Source: TMED14 sp002167805
Lineage (GTDB): Bacteria > Bacteroidota > Bacteroidia > Flavobacteriales > Schleiferiaceae
Assembly (NCBI GenBank): GCA_965655795.1
Contig: CBFHHY010000001.1
Location: 124,001-188,000, forward strand
Reading direction: 5' to 3'
Length of the DNA: 64,000 nucleotides
In this document: positions 1 through 8,442 of the stretch, one piece after another
Layout: the number at the start of each line of letters is the position of its first letter
Numbering within the stretch: position 1 is the stretch's first letter
Made by a program: the position numbers and the translations under genes
Notes under the pieces: generated by a model
Database searches by the model: none
Told to the model about the DNA's origin: nothing
Seen by the model: the letters and a program-made list of their open reading frames with translations, nothing else

Positions 1-1
1 A

Positions 2-532
2 AGTCTGATCAAGAGTAATTCGGAAATTAAAAGAGTGGATTTTGCATTAGAAGCTCTGGCTATTCTAAAGAGAAAGCAGCCAAATGTAAACTGGATATAT
101 ACTCATGTTGGGAAAGGTGAACGCTTGGATATGCTAAAGGATTACTCAAAGGGGTTGGGAGTTTTTAATGATGTAGAATGGATTGATTCATTAAATTCAA
201 CTGAGCTTTTTCAGAAATATGTTCAAGCAGATATTCTTTTGCACCCAACGAAATCAGAAACTTTTGGAATTGTTGTTTTGGAGGCGATTCAAACGGGACT
301 TAATGTTGTTACTACCGATATTCCTGCTTTTAGTTTTTGGGTGAATGATAAAACGGGAATCAGGACAGAACTAAATCCCAATGCGATTGCAGACGGAGTG
401 ATAACTCTCTGGGAGAACCCAATAAGAATTGAAAAAAATATTATAAACTCTGAAATTTATAGACCTAAACAAGTTGGAGAGCAAATAAAAAAAGTTTATG
501 ATAATTTAATTAGCTCGAGTCATAGGAGTTGA
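2..532 (+). CDS. Glycosyltransferase family 4, C-terminal part (cut by window start)
   Basis: The frame is open from the first bases, so the N-terminus lies outside the window; about 176 residues remain. They form the nucleotide-sugar-binding half of a GT-B glycosyltransferase. The E-x7-E motif of family GT4 is present (ETFGIVVLE, about 257-283), preceded by DILLHPTKS and followed by the usual LNVVTT stretch. Such enzymes move a sugar from an NDP- or UDP-sugar to a lipid or glycan at the cytoplasmic face of the inner membrane; the substrate cannot be told. A GTG at 35 could be mistaken for a start, but the family alignment continues upstream of it. The gene converges on the next one, with a hairpin terminator between them. 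Confidence 0.8.
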   Translation, partial: SLIKSNSEIKRVDFALEALAILKRKQPNVNWIYTHVGKGERLDMLKDYSKGLGVFNDVEWIDSLNSTELFQKYVQADILLHPTKSETFGIVVLEAIQTGLNVVTTDIPAFSFWVNDKTGIRTELNPNAIADGVITLWENPIRIEKNIINSEIYRPKQVGEQIKKVYDNLISSSHRS

Positions 533-554
533 TCTTTTAATTCCGTCGTTCTTA

Positions 555-588
555 TAAAAAAAATAGGCCACGCAATGCATGGCCTATT
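555..588 (-). terminator. Rho-independent terminator between convergent genes
   Basis: A perfect 9-bp stem (AATAGGCCA at 562-570 and TGGCCTATT at 580-588) with a 9-nt loop. Read on the minus strand it is followed by a run of T (complement of the A run at 555-562), so it best serves the leftward gene that stops at 609. It may also stop rightward transcription of the glycosyltransferase. Confidence 0.8.
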
Positions 589-608
589 AAACAAATTTCT
601 TTTCGTAT

Positions 609-1175
609 TTAATTGCCCAACATCTCTTCTTTCAGACTTTCTTGCGCAGGAACTTCTCCTAACCAAATACTGAACAATGCTTGTTTAAACGGTAATCCTT
701 CAAACTTACCCAGTTGTTTGTTGTTTTTATATAAGTAAACTGCATCTCCTGAATGATAGTTTAGTCCAATGATATCTCCCTTCTTGAATTCATCTTTCAA
801 GAAGTCTTTAAATTTTTGGACATCATTTGCCGTTGATTTACCTGAGGAAGCATTTTTAAAACCTTCTTCTAATGCTTCAATGAAACGTTCTTGAGTTACC
901 AATTTGGAGGCAATTTCAATTCGAATACCCATCTCTTCATCAGCCATAATTATTTTATTGGGATCCTTTGTCTTGGACTGCACATAAAGTGCCCCCACAT
1001 AAAGATCTAAGAAGATTAGTTTTGTACGTAAACCCCCTCCATTTAAAATCGTTTTTTTGCCATTTACAGATATCGCTGTCGGGAAATCGATACCCTCAAT
1101 ATTTTTTGTCTGAGCTTGTGAGCTAAAACCAAATGCTATTGCTCCCGCGAGTAAAAGTACTTTTAGTGTTTTCAT
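609..1175 (-). CDS. Secreted chalcone isomerase-like domain protein
   Basis: About 188 residues from the ATG at 1175: a signal peptide (MKTLKVLLLAGAIAFGFSSQAQ) followed by a chalcone isomerase-fold domain (NIEGIDFPTAI..., LFLDLYVGALY, IASKLVTQERF, FSIWLGEVPAQ). Bacterial members of this family are exported proteins with no flavonoid chemistry demonstrated; they may bind fatty acid or another hydrophobic ligand, which is inference. An in-frame ATG seven codons earlier (1196) is possible, but the later one gives a compact signal peptide. It is last in a leftward cluster after nadC and the YihY-type gene and ends at a terminator. Confidence 0.75.
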   Translation of the reverse strand: MKTLKVLLLAGAIAFGFSSQAQTKNIEGIDFPTAISVNGKKTILNGGGLRTKLIFLDLYVGALYVQSKTKDPNKIIMADEEMGIRIEIASKLVTQERFIEALEEGFKNASSGKSTANDVQKFKDFLKDEFKKGDIIGLNYHSGDAVYLYKNNKQLGKFEGLPFKQALFSIWLGEVPAQESLKEEMLGN

Positions 1176-1207
1176 TGTATTATGTTGTGAATTCATTAGT
1201 TGTTATT

Positions 1208-2113
1208 TTATGAGGATGAAGTTACGCGGTTTTTTGCTTCTGCTAAACTAGCGTTAAACTCAAATCCAATAATTAGTCCTATTGCATTTACATAAATCCA
1301 TAGTTGGACTATAATTAATGTACCAATTGAACCATAAAACTGGTTGTAAGTGGCAAAGTGAGTAATGTAAGTGCCAAATAATGTTGATGAAAGGATAATT
1401 AGTACTGTTGCCAATAATGAACCTGGTGATATAAATCTCCATGGTGCCGATCTCATTGGTCCAAAATAAAACAGCATTGAAATTGCCAATAGAATCACAA
1501 TTAAAAGTATAATATTTCTTAGCCAAATTAGAAGCGTGGAAACGGATAGACCCATCCAGCTCTCCTGAACGAATTGATCAAGAAATGATTTAGATATCGT
1601 TATTAGAGAAATTCCCAAAATGATCAAAAGGGCAAGTGTAATGGTTAATGTAAATGCCGCTAAGTATTGAGACCAAAAGCCTCTGAAATTGAGTTTATGA
1701 ATACTTAATCCAAAATTTCCAATCAAAGAAAGAGTTCCATTTGTTGCAAATACAAGTGTAGCGAAAATTGTTACACTTAATAGATTACCTCTTCTAATTG
1801 TGAGAATATCATTTATTGTGCTTTCCACTGCTTCAAAGCTTGTTGGGGGTAAAACCTCTTTTAAAAGAAAAAATACTTGATCCTGAAATCCTTCAATGGG
1901 TATAAATGGAATTAAAGTGAATAAAAAAATTATTCCAGGAAATAATGCTAAAAAAAAGGAAAAGCTGATGCTTGCAGCACGACTTGTAACAGACCCTTCC
2001 CAAATGCCTTTTTTAAAAAAAATCGCAATATCTAGAACATTAAGACCATGTAAAAAGGGAACTTTTATTTTCTTCAAATAGTTCTTTAATGATTCTTTTG
2101 TTTTCTGATACAT
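1208..2113 (-). CDS. YihY/BrkB-family inner membrane protein
   Basis: 301 residues with about six hydrophobic segments, beginning with a short basic N-terminus and the family signature around SVTSRAASISFSFFLALFPG (residues about 41-60). The family was once called ribonuclease BN by mistake; its real function is unknown, with transport or envelope roles proposed. It starts 4 bases after nadC stops and ends 32 bases before the chalcone isomerase-like start, so the three probably share a transcript. Length is typical. Confidence 0.85.
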   Translation of the reverse strand: MYQKTKESLKNYLKKIKVPFLHGLNVLDIAIFFKKGIWEGSVTSRAASISFSFFLALFPGIIFLFTLIPFIPIEGFQDQVFFLLKEVLPPTSFEAVESTINDILTIRRGNLLSVTIFATLVFATNGTLSLIGNFGLSIHKLNFRGFWSQYLAAFTLTITLALLIILGISLITISKSFLDQFVQESWMGLSVSTLLIWLRNIILLIVILLAISMLFYFGPMRSAPWRFISPGSLLATVLIILSSTLFGTYITHFATYNQFYGSIGTLIIVQLWIYVNAIGLIIGFEFNASLAEAKNRVTSSS

Positions 2114-2117
2114 TGAT

Positions 2118-2996
2118 TCAAATGTCGGCTTTAAAATTCAAATCCAAGTTTTTTGCAGAATGAGTTAATGAGCCGGAAGAAATGAAGTCTATCCCTGAAA
2201 GCGCATATTTGCGAATATTAGATATATCGATTCCCCCACTGATTTCTATTTCTTTCTCACCATTTATAAGTTCTACCGCACGAGAGCACATCTCCACAGA
2301 AAAATTATCCAGCATAATACGATTAATATACTTTTCATCCATGGCTTGTTTGACCTCTTTTAAATTTCTTACTTCAACTTCAATTTCTCGTGTAAGTTGA
2401 TGACGGTCTAGATAATCTTTTGTTTGACTCACAGCTTTTTTAATGCTACCACAATAGTCAATATGATTATCTTTTAGCATTATATAGTCATATAAACCCA
2501 TCCTATGATTATGGCCGCCTCCGACCCTGACTGCATATTTTTCTAAATATCTCCAGCCTGGAGTAGTTTTTCTTGTGTCCAATAGCTTGCAATTGGTACC
2601 TTCTAGTTTTTTTGACATTAAGTTTGTTAGAGTTGCTATACCACTCAATCTTTGAATGTAATTAAGCATTATTCTCTCAACACCTAGTAGAGACTTTATG
2701 GGGCCATATGCCGACAAGATAATTTCGTTATTCTCAACATTATCTCCATCACATTTAATCTTCTCCCACGCTATTTCTTTGTCAAATAAATTGAATATTG
2801 AAGGCAATAATTCCATCCCTGCAATTATTCCATTTTCTTTTGACCTTAACTTAGCTGTTCCTTTTTCATTTAATCCAAAACATGCATTGCTAGAATGATC
2901 ACCAGAACCTTTTCCAGAGCCAAAATCTTCTTGAATGGTATATTTTAAATGGTTATGCCAATCAATTGTTTTAATGTAATCTAGTTTTTGTTTCAC
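2118..2996 (-). CDS. nadC: Nicotinate-nucleotide pyrophosphorylase (quinolinate phosphoribosyltransferase)
   Basis: Converts quinolinate and PRPP to nicotinate mononucleotide in de novo NAD synthesis in the cytoplasm. Family landmarks: EDFGSGKGSGDHSS near the N-terminus, NYIQRLSGIATLT, LLDTRKTTPGWR, VGGGHNHRMGLYD, MLKDNHI, EVEVRNL, IMLDNF, and SGGIDISNI / FISSGSLTHSAK at the C-terminus. I chose the GTG at 2996 (about 292 residues), because the upstream ATG at 3029 would overlap rlmH and adds residues with no family match; the GTG also sits where a transcript from the predicted promoter would begin. First gene of a leftward cluster with the YihY-type protein. Confidence 0.88.
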   Translation of the reverse strand: MKQKLDYIKTIDWHNHLKYTIQEDFGSGKGSGDHSSNACFGLNEKGTAKLRSKENGIIAGMELLPSIFNLFDKEIAWEKIKCDGDNVENNEIILSAYGPIKSLLGVERIMLNYIQRLSGIATLTNLMSKKLEGTNCKLLDTRKTTPGWRYLEKYAVRVGGGHNHRMGLYDYIMLKDNHIDYCGSIKKAVSQTKDYLDRHQLTREIEVEVRNLKEVKQAMDEKYINRIMLDNFSVEMCSRAVELINGEKEIEISGGIDISNIRKYALSGIDFISSGSLTHSAKNLDLNFKADI

Positions 2997-3009
2997 GTTT
3001 GCAAAGATC
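2994..3009. promoter_or_regulatory. Overlapping divergent promoter boxes for nadC and rlmH
   Basis: The palindrome TTTGCAAA (2998-3005) supplies the TTTG half of a Bacteroidota -7 box on each strand: CACGTTTG at 2994-3001 on plus and GATCTTTG at 3009-3002 on minus. Each differs from TAnnTTTG at one position. The 22-base gap between the two genes leaves no other room for promoters. No clear -33 element is seen. Confidence 0.45.
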
Positions 3010-3018
3010 GTAAGAACT

Positions 3019-3444
3019 ATGGAAATCATTTTGTTAGTAATCGGGCCAACTAAAGAGAAATATATTCGAGAGGGATTAGATTTTTATGAGTCAAGATTAA
3101 AAAAATATTCAAAATTTAAAATATCAACTGTTTCCAGTGAAAATAAAATTATAGAGTTTTTAAAGAAGGGGGATAAGCTTATAATACTGGATGGAAAAGG
3201 AACTTCATATTCAAGTGAAGGCTTTTCTAGCCAACTTCAAAAATGGATGAATTCAGGTCCAAAAAGACTGATATTTGCAATAGGGGATGCGTATGGTTTT
3301 AAATCTCATTCATTGGTTAGAGCAGATTATACAATGTCTTTGGGGCCCATGACTTACCCACATGATTTAGCAAGATTGATTTTTTTAGAGCAGTTATATC
3401 GATCTTGGACAATCTTAGGAGGTGAACCATATCATCACGGGTAG
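3019..3444 (+). CDS. rlmH: 23S rRNA (pseudouridine-1915-N3) methyltransferase
   Basis: 141-residue SPOUT-class methyltransferase that methylates pseudouridine 1915 in helix 69 of 23S rRNA on assembled ribosomes, using S-adenosylmethionine. Landmarks are ILDGKGTSYSSEGFS, the SAM-binding LIFAIGDAYGF, SLGPMTYPHDLARLIFLEQLYR and the C-terminal GEPYHHG. It is about 15 residues shorter than typical members (about 155), but all core motifs are present. It diverges from nadC and is followed 24 bases later by holA. Confidence 0.92.
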   Translation: MEIILLVIGPTKEKYIREGLDFYESRLKKYSKFKISTVSSENKIIEFLKKGDKLIILDGKGTSYSSEGFSSQLQKWMNSGPKRLIFAIGDAYGFKSHSLVRADYTMSLGPMTYPHDLARLIFLEQLYRSWTILGGEPYHHG

Positions 3445-3468
3445 TTGCATTATGCTTAATTTAATAAA

Positions 3469-4473
3469 ATGACTTTAGAAGATTTATCGAATAATTTAAA
3501 ACAAGGGAAATTTCTTCCAGTATATATTTTTGAGGGAGATGAACCTTTTTTTATTAATCGTGCTCTAGAGTTAGTTATCGAGGAATCTCTGGAGGATGAT
3601 CAAAAGGATTTCAATCTTAATATTCTTTATGGCAGAGATACTGATTCAATTTCTATTGTAAATCACTCAAAAAGGTACCCAGTCATGTCTGATAAAAATG
3701 TAGTCATCGTTAGAGAGGCTCAAGATCTCAAAGATATCGACTCATTATCTTCTTACATTGGTAATTTGAATCCAAATACCATTCTCGCTATCGGTTTAAA
3801 GGGTAAAAAACTTGATAAAAGAAAATCATTATACAAGTCTATTCGAAATAATAAAGATGTTCTTTACATCTCTTTTAAAAGACTCTATGAAAATCAAATT
3901 CCGTATTGGATAGATTCAGAGGTTCAGAATAGAGGGATGAAAATAACTCAAAAAGCATCAATACTGTTAACGGAAAATATTGGTTCAGATTTATTGAGGA
4001 TAAATCATGAATTAGAAAAAATTTGCGCTTTTTTGGGTGATAAAAATGAGATTGATGAAAAAGTTGTAGAACATGTAACTGGATTTAGTAGGGAGTTTAA
4101 CAATTTTGAATTGGTAAAATCCTTAGCTACAAAAAATTTGTCAAAAGCATATAAAATATCAAAAAGTTTTAGTGAAAATCCGAAGAAAAACCCGGTAATA
4201 GCTAGCATTTCTATACTTTTTTCAAGCTTTTCAAAAGCTTTAGTTTACTCGAATATTTCAAATAAAAATTCAAAAAATGTGCTTCAAGAATTGAATATTT
4301 CAGAATATGCTTTGAGGGATATTGCGTTGTTGAGCCAAAATTATACTAGGGATAAGTTGATACGAATCATTGGGTATCTTCGCGATGCTGATCGCCAAGC
4401 CAAAGGAATGGGCAGTGCAAATTTAAAAGATGGAACTATTCTCAATGAATTACTTTTTAAGATTCTTTATTAG
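3469..4473 (+). CDS. holA: DNA polymerase III subunit delta
   Basis: 334 residues, the clamp-loader subunit that opens the sliding clamp. The N-terminus has the family pattern LPVYIFEGDEPFFINRAL, then a degenerate nucleotide-binding fold (NVVIVREAQDL), a middle helical domain (ENIGSDLLRINHELEKICAF) and the C-terminal collar domain (VIASISILFSSFSKALVYSN; IIGYLRDADRQAKG). The start context is AT-rich with no Shine-Dalgarno. The 3' end overlaps the TonB receptor start by 29 bases. Confidence 0.9.
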   Translation: MTLEDLSNNLKQGKFLPVYIFEGDEPFFINRALELVIEESLEDDQKDFNLNILYGRDTDSISIVNHSKRYPVMSDKNVVIVREAQDLKDIDSLSSYIGNLNPNTILAIGLKGKKLDKRKSLYKSIRNNKDVLYISFKRLYENQIPYWIDSEVQNRGMKITQKASILLTENIGSDLLRINHELEKICAFLGDKNEIDEKVVEHVTGFSREFNNFELVKSLATKNLSKAYKISKSFSENPKKNPVIASISILFSSFSKALVYSNISNKNSKNVLQELNISEYALRDIALLSQNYTRDKLIRIIGYLRDADRQAKGMGSANLKDGTILNELLFKILY

Positions 4474-6796
4474 CTCAATAGTTTTTTTAACTATCTCTAA
4501 AGTTTTGGCTCAAGATATTGGAGGAGTGCGAGGTTATGTTTTAGACCGCCAGTCTCAGAGACCAATTGAGTATGCTCAAATATTAGTTGAAGGTTCTGAA
4601 ATAAAAGACCTGGTCAAGGATCTCGATATCAGTGTTTATGCGAATAGCGATGGATATTTTCAGATTACCGGCTTACCATTTGGAGATGCGATGGTTACTG
4701 TAAAGATGCCTGGCTATGAAACAATTAATCGAAAAGTTTCTATAAAATCCTCACGAATAGTATTTGAAAGGTTCCTCCTCAATGAGTCTATTGTTACACT
4801 TGACGATGTTATTATTGATGTCGAAAGACAAGAACAACAAACAAAGGTTGCAACGGCTGTAGTTCAGTTAAGTGCAAAATCAATTACGACTTTTTCCATC
4901 GGAGGAGAACCGGATTTGATGAGAGCCCTGCAAGTTTTACCAGGGGTGATTACAACTGGAGATCAGGGTGGACAATTATACATCCGAGGTGGGGCGCCGA
5001 TTCAAAACTTGGTGAAATTAGATGGAATGATCCTCTACAACCCTTTTCATAGTATTGGTTTTTTCTCTGTCTTTGATACAGATATTCTTCAACGTGCAGA
5101 TGTTTATACTGCGGGTTTTGGAGCAAAATACGGGGGTAGAAATTCTTCTGTCATGGATATTAAAACTCGAACAGGCAATCGAAAAAAGCATTCGGGAAAG
5201 GTTTCGTCATCTACTTATATGAGCAAAGTTCTTTTTGAAGCTCCAATTGGTAAAAAAGGTCCAGACGGGTTAGCTCCAAGCTCTCTGATGATTTCAGCAA
5301 AGTCTTCATATTTAGATCAAATTTCACCATACGTCTATCCATACGTGGCAACAGAGTACGGAGGTTTACCTTTTTCTTTTCAGGATATTTTTGGTAAGTA
5401 CTCCATTGAGTCCAGGGGGGGAAATAGAGTTAATTTATTTGGATTTAATTTTAATGATGCAGTCCGATTTGCAGGGGATAAAAGCATCTCATGGCAATCT
5501 AATGGATATGGCGCTGATTTTTTGGTTATTCCCTCGTCTTCGGGAACAATTATTGAAGCACATCTTGCTCAAAGTAATTACAAAATTCAATCCACAGAAC
5601 TATCAAATCGACCCAGAGAAAGTTCGATTGATGGATTCAATGGTGGATTAGATTTTACGTACCTACTTCGGAAATATGATGAATTTAAATATGGGCTTGA
5701 ATTTGTTGGCTTCCGAACAGATTACCAGTATACGAATAGTGTGGGACGAACTTTGGATCAAATTCAAAACACAACTGAAATTGGGGGTTATTTAGACTAC
5801 AAAAGGCGGATAGGAAGATGGCTCATTCAACCGGGTTTCAGACTTCATAATTATGGTTCTTTGGCAATTGTTAGGGCAGAACCCCGATTTGGATTAAAAT
5901 TTAATGCCACAGAGTATCTAAGATTTAAGGCCTCTGGAGGAAGGTACTCTCAGAATCTTGTAGCAGCAAATAGTGACCGGGATGTTGTGAATCTATTTTA
6001 TGGGTTTTTAAGTGGTGCAGGGGACTTGCCTTCACAGTTTGATGGAAAACCATTAAACAATAGTCTTCAAACAGCGAATCATTTGGTTTTAGGAACTGAA
6101 TTAAATTTAACGAAGGGCTTGAAACTTGAATTAGAAGGATATATTAAGGTGTTCGATCAAATTACCAATATTAATCGATACAAAATTTATGATGATATTC
6201 CTGTATACGAGGATCAGCCTGAGTTATTGAGAAAGGATTTTATGGTTGAAAGAGGTTTAGCTCGAGGAATAGATGCTTTAATCACATACCAGGATAAGAA
6301 ATGGTATTTTTGGGGTGTTTACTCTCTTGGAAGGGTTTCGCGCTTTGACGGGGTTCAAAATTACGCTCCTCAATTTGATCGCCGGCATAATCTTAATTTA
6401 TTATTGGCTTACAAGGGTAAAAAAGATTGGGAGGTAAACCTGAGATGGAATTTTGGCTCGGGCTTCCCTTTTACTCCAATTAGAGGATATTTCGAAAATC
6501 AAACTTTTACAAATGACTTAGGTCAGCCCCTTATTGATTATTCATACCAAGATGCAAATGGTGCGATTGGCATTCTATATGGTGATATAAATAGTCAGAG
6601 GTTACCATCATATCATCGATTGGATTTTACGATGAAAAAAGCTTGGGATCTCAAATCCAACCAGAAAATTGAAATCGCCCTTGCAGCGACAAATGCTTAC
6701 AATAGGCGAAATATTTTTTATTATGATACTCCAAGTGCGAGACGGGTAAATCAATTACCAATAATGCCAACATTTATGATGAGCTACGCGTTTTAA
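4445..6796 (+). CDS. TonB-dependent receptor with N-terminal CarboxypepD_reg-like domain
   Basis: About 783 residues from the ATG at 4445; an ATG at 4430 is possible but would precede the signal peptide (cleavage near KVLAQ, residue 23). After it comes a beta-sandwich regulatory-like domain (GVRGYVLDRQSQRPIEYAQI, about 27-110), then a plug (MRALQVLPGV, LYIRGGAPIQNLVKLDGM, about 145-235) and an outer-membrane barrel ending in an aromatic residue (MSYAF). It imports an unknown ligand using TonB/ExbBD energy. It is shorter than SusC-type receptors and has no SusD neighbour, so a glycan-utilisation role is not supported. It lies between holA and pyrG. Confidence 0.85.
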   Translation: MNYFLRFFISSIVFLTISKVLAQDIGGVRGYVLDRQSQRPIEYAQILVEGSEIKDLVKDLDISVYANSDGYFQITGLPFGDAMVTVKMPGYETINRKVSIKSSRIVFERFLLNESIVTLDDVIIDVERQEQQTKVATAVVQLSAKSITTFSIGGEPDLMRALQVLPGVITTGDQGGQLYIRGGAPIQNLVKLDGMILYNPFHSIGFFSVFDTDILQRADVYTAGFGAKYGGRNSSVMDIKTRTGNRKKHSGKVSSSTYMSKVLFEAPIGKKGPDGLAPSSLMISAKSSYLDQISPYVYPYVATEYGGLPFSFQDIFGKYSIESRGGNRVNLFGFNFNDAVRFAGDKSISWQSNGYGADFLVIPSSSGTIIEAHLAQSNYKIQSTELSNRPRESSIDGFNGGLDFTYLLRKYDEFKYGLEFVGFRTDYQYTNSVGRTLDQIQNTTEIGGYLDYKRRIGRWLIQPGFRLHNYGSLAIVRAEPRFGLKFNATEYLRFKASGGRYSQNLVAANSDRDVVNLFYGFLSGAGDLPSQFDGKPLNNSLQTANHLVLGTELNLTKGLKLELEGYIKVFDQITNINRYKIYDDIPVYEDQPELLRKDFMVERGLARGIDALITYQDKKWYFWGVYSLGRVSRFDGVQNYAPQFDRRHNLNLLLAYKGKKDWEVNLRWNFGSGFPFTPIRGYFENQTFTNDLGQPLIDYSYQDANGAIGILYGDINSQRLPSYHRLDFTMKKAWDLKSNQKIEIALAATNAYNRRNIFYYDTPSARRVNQLPIMPTFMMSYAF

Positions 6797-6801
6797 AGCC
6801 C

Positions 6802-6809
6802 TAACTTTG
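6802..6809 (+). promoter_or_regulatory. Predicted -7 box of the pyrG promoter
   Basis: TAACTTTG is an exact match to the Bacteroidota TAnnTTTG box, 17 bases before the pyrG ATG, implying a leader of roughly 14 nt. No convincing -33 TTG element is seen, so this rests on the -7 box alone. Confidence 0.5.
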
Positions 6810-6826
6810 TCAGAACCTATACGCAC

Positions 6827-8440
6827 ATGAGCCCTAATACAAAATTCATATTCGTGACAGGAGGAGTAACATCATCCTTAGGAAAGGGAATCGTAGCTTC
6901 ATCATTGGCGAATCTTCTTCAATCTCGAGGCTTTTCAGTTACCATTCAAAAGTTTGACCCCTATATAAATATTGACCCAGGGACGCTAAACCCATATGAG
7001 CATGGTGAGTGCTATGTAACTGATGATGGCGCAGAAACAGATTTAGACCTTGGCCATTATGAAAGATTTTTGAACCACCCCACATCTCAGGCAAACAATA
7101 TTACTACTGGCAGAATTTATCAAAGTGTTATCAATAAGGAGCGACGAGGTGATTTTCTTGGAAAGACAGTACAGGTTATTCCTCACATTACAGACGAAAT
7201 AAAATATAGGATGAAATTGCTTGCAGACTCGGGCAAGCATGAGATTATAATAACTGAAATTGGAGGGACGGTAGGAGATATCGAAGCCTTACCTTACATA
7301 GAAGCAGTAAGACAATTAAAGTGGGAGCTGGGAAAGGACTGCCTCAGTATTCATTTGACACTAATACCTTACCTCAAGGCTACAGGAGAATTAAAGACAA
7401 AACCGACTCAGCACTCTGTAAAAACACTCCAAGAAAGTGGGGTTCAACCCGATATTTTAGTTTGTCGTTCAGAGAATAATCTTGGGCCAGATATTAAAAA
7501 GAAATTGGCTAATTTCTGCAATGTTCAACCTAATTCTGTAATTGAATCATTGGACGCAAAAACTATTTACGAGGTACCTGTTCTGTTAAAAGATCAAAAT
7601 TTAGATGAAGTAGTTCTTGAAAAAATCGGCTTATCCACGAATAGTGAGCCAAATATGAAGAAATGGATTGATTTTTTAGAAAGACATAAAAACCCAAGCA
7701 CCGAAATCGAAATAGGTTTAATTGGTAAATATGTTGAGCTCAAGGATTCCTACAAGTCAATAACTGAATCCTTGATTCATGCAGGTGCAAAATGTTTGTC
7801 AAGAGTTAATATCCGATGGATTCATTCAGAAAACCTTACCAGAGATAATGCATCGAAAGCCTTAGAAGGTTTGCATGGGGTTATTGTGGCTCCAGGGTTT
7901 GGTGCAAGAGGACTAGAAGGTAAAATTGAGGCTGTTCGAATTGCAAGAGAAGAGGGGGTTCCTTTTTTGGGAATTTGTTTTGGTATGCAGGCAAGTGTAA
8001 TTGAGTACGCACGAAATGTCTTGAATATTTCGAATGCAACCTCAAGGGAAGTAGACCCTGATGCAAAGAATGCAGTAATTGATTTAATGGCTGATCAGAA
8101 AAAAGTAATAAACAAAGGAGGGACAATGCGACTAGGTGCATGTAGTTGTAATTTAAAAAAGGGATCACAGTCTCAAGGGATATATGCTAAAACGAATATT
8201 TCCGAGAGGCATCGCCATAGGTTTGAATTTAATAATGAATTTTTAGAAAGATTAGAGGAATCTGGTATGATTGCATCTGGAATAAATCCTGAAACAAATC
8301 TTGTTGAGATCGTCGAGGTGCCTTCTCACCCTTGGTTTATAGGGGTTCAATTTCATCCTGAATACAAATCTACAGTAGTAAATCCTCATCCACTTTTTGT
8401 CTCCTTTGTAAAAGCATCCCTTACTCACAAGAATTTATAA
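6827..8440 (+). CDS. pyrG: CTP synthase (glutamine-hydrolysing)
   Basis: 537 residues. Makes CTP from UTP, ATP and glutamine. The N-terminal amidoligase domain carries the P-loop region GGVTSSLGKGI (about 12-22) and GECYVTDDGAETDLDLGHYER. The C-terminal class I glutamine amidotransferase domain has the nucleophile in LGICFGMQ (Cys384) and the His/Glu pair in QFHPEY (His510, Glu512), so all three catalytic residues are present. It is followed 2 bases after its stop by yidC, suggesting a shared transcript. Confidence 0.97.
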   Translation: MSPNTKFIFVTGGVTSSLGKGIVASSLANLLQSRGFSVTIQKFDPYINIDPGTLNPYEHGECYVTDDGAETDLDLGHYERFLNHPTSQANNITTGRIYQSVINKERRGDFLGKTVQVIPHITDEIKYRMKLLADSGKHEIIITEIGGTVGDIEALPYIEAVRQLKWELGKDCLSIHLTLIPYLKATGELKTKPTQHSVKTLQESGVQPDILVCRSENNLGPDIKKKLANFCNVQPNSVIESLDAKTIYEVPVLLKDQNLDEVVLEKIGLSTNSEPNMKKWIDFLERHKNPSTEIEIGLIGKYVELKDSYKSITESLIHAGAKCLSRVNIRWIHSENLTRDNASKALEGLHGVIVAPGFGARGLEGKIEAVRIAREEGVPFLGICFGMQASVIEYARNVLNISNATSREVDPDAKNAVIDLMADQKKVINKGGTMRLGACSCNLKKGSQSQGIYAKTNISERHRHRFEFNNEFLERLEESGMIASGINPETNLVEIVEVPSHPWFIGVQFHPEYKSTVVNPHPLFVSFVKASLTHKNL

Positions 8441-8442
8441 AA

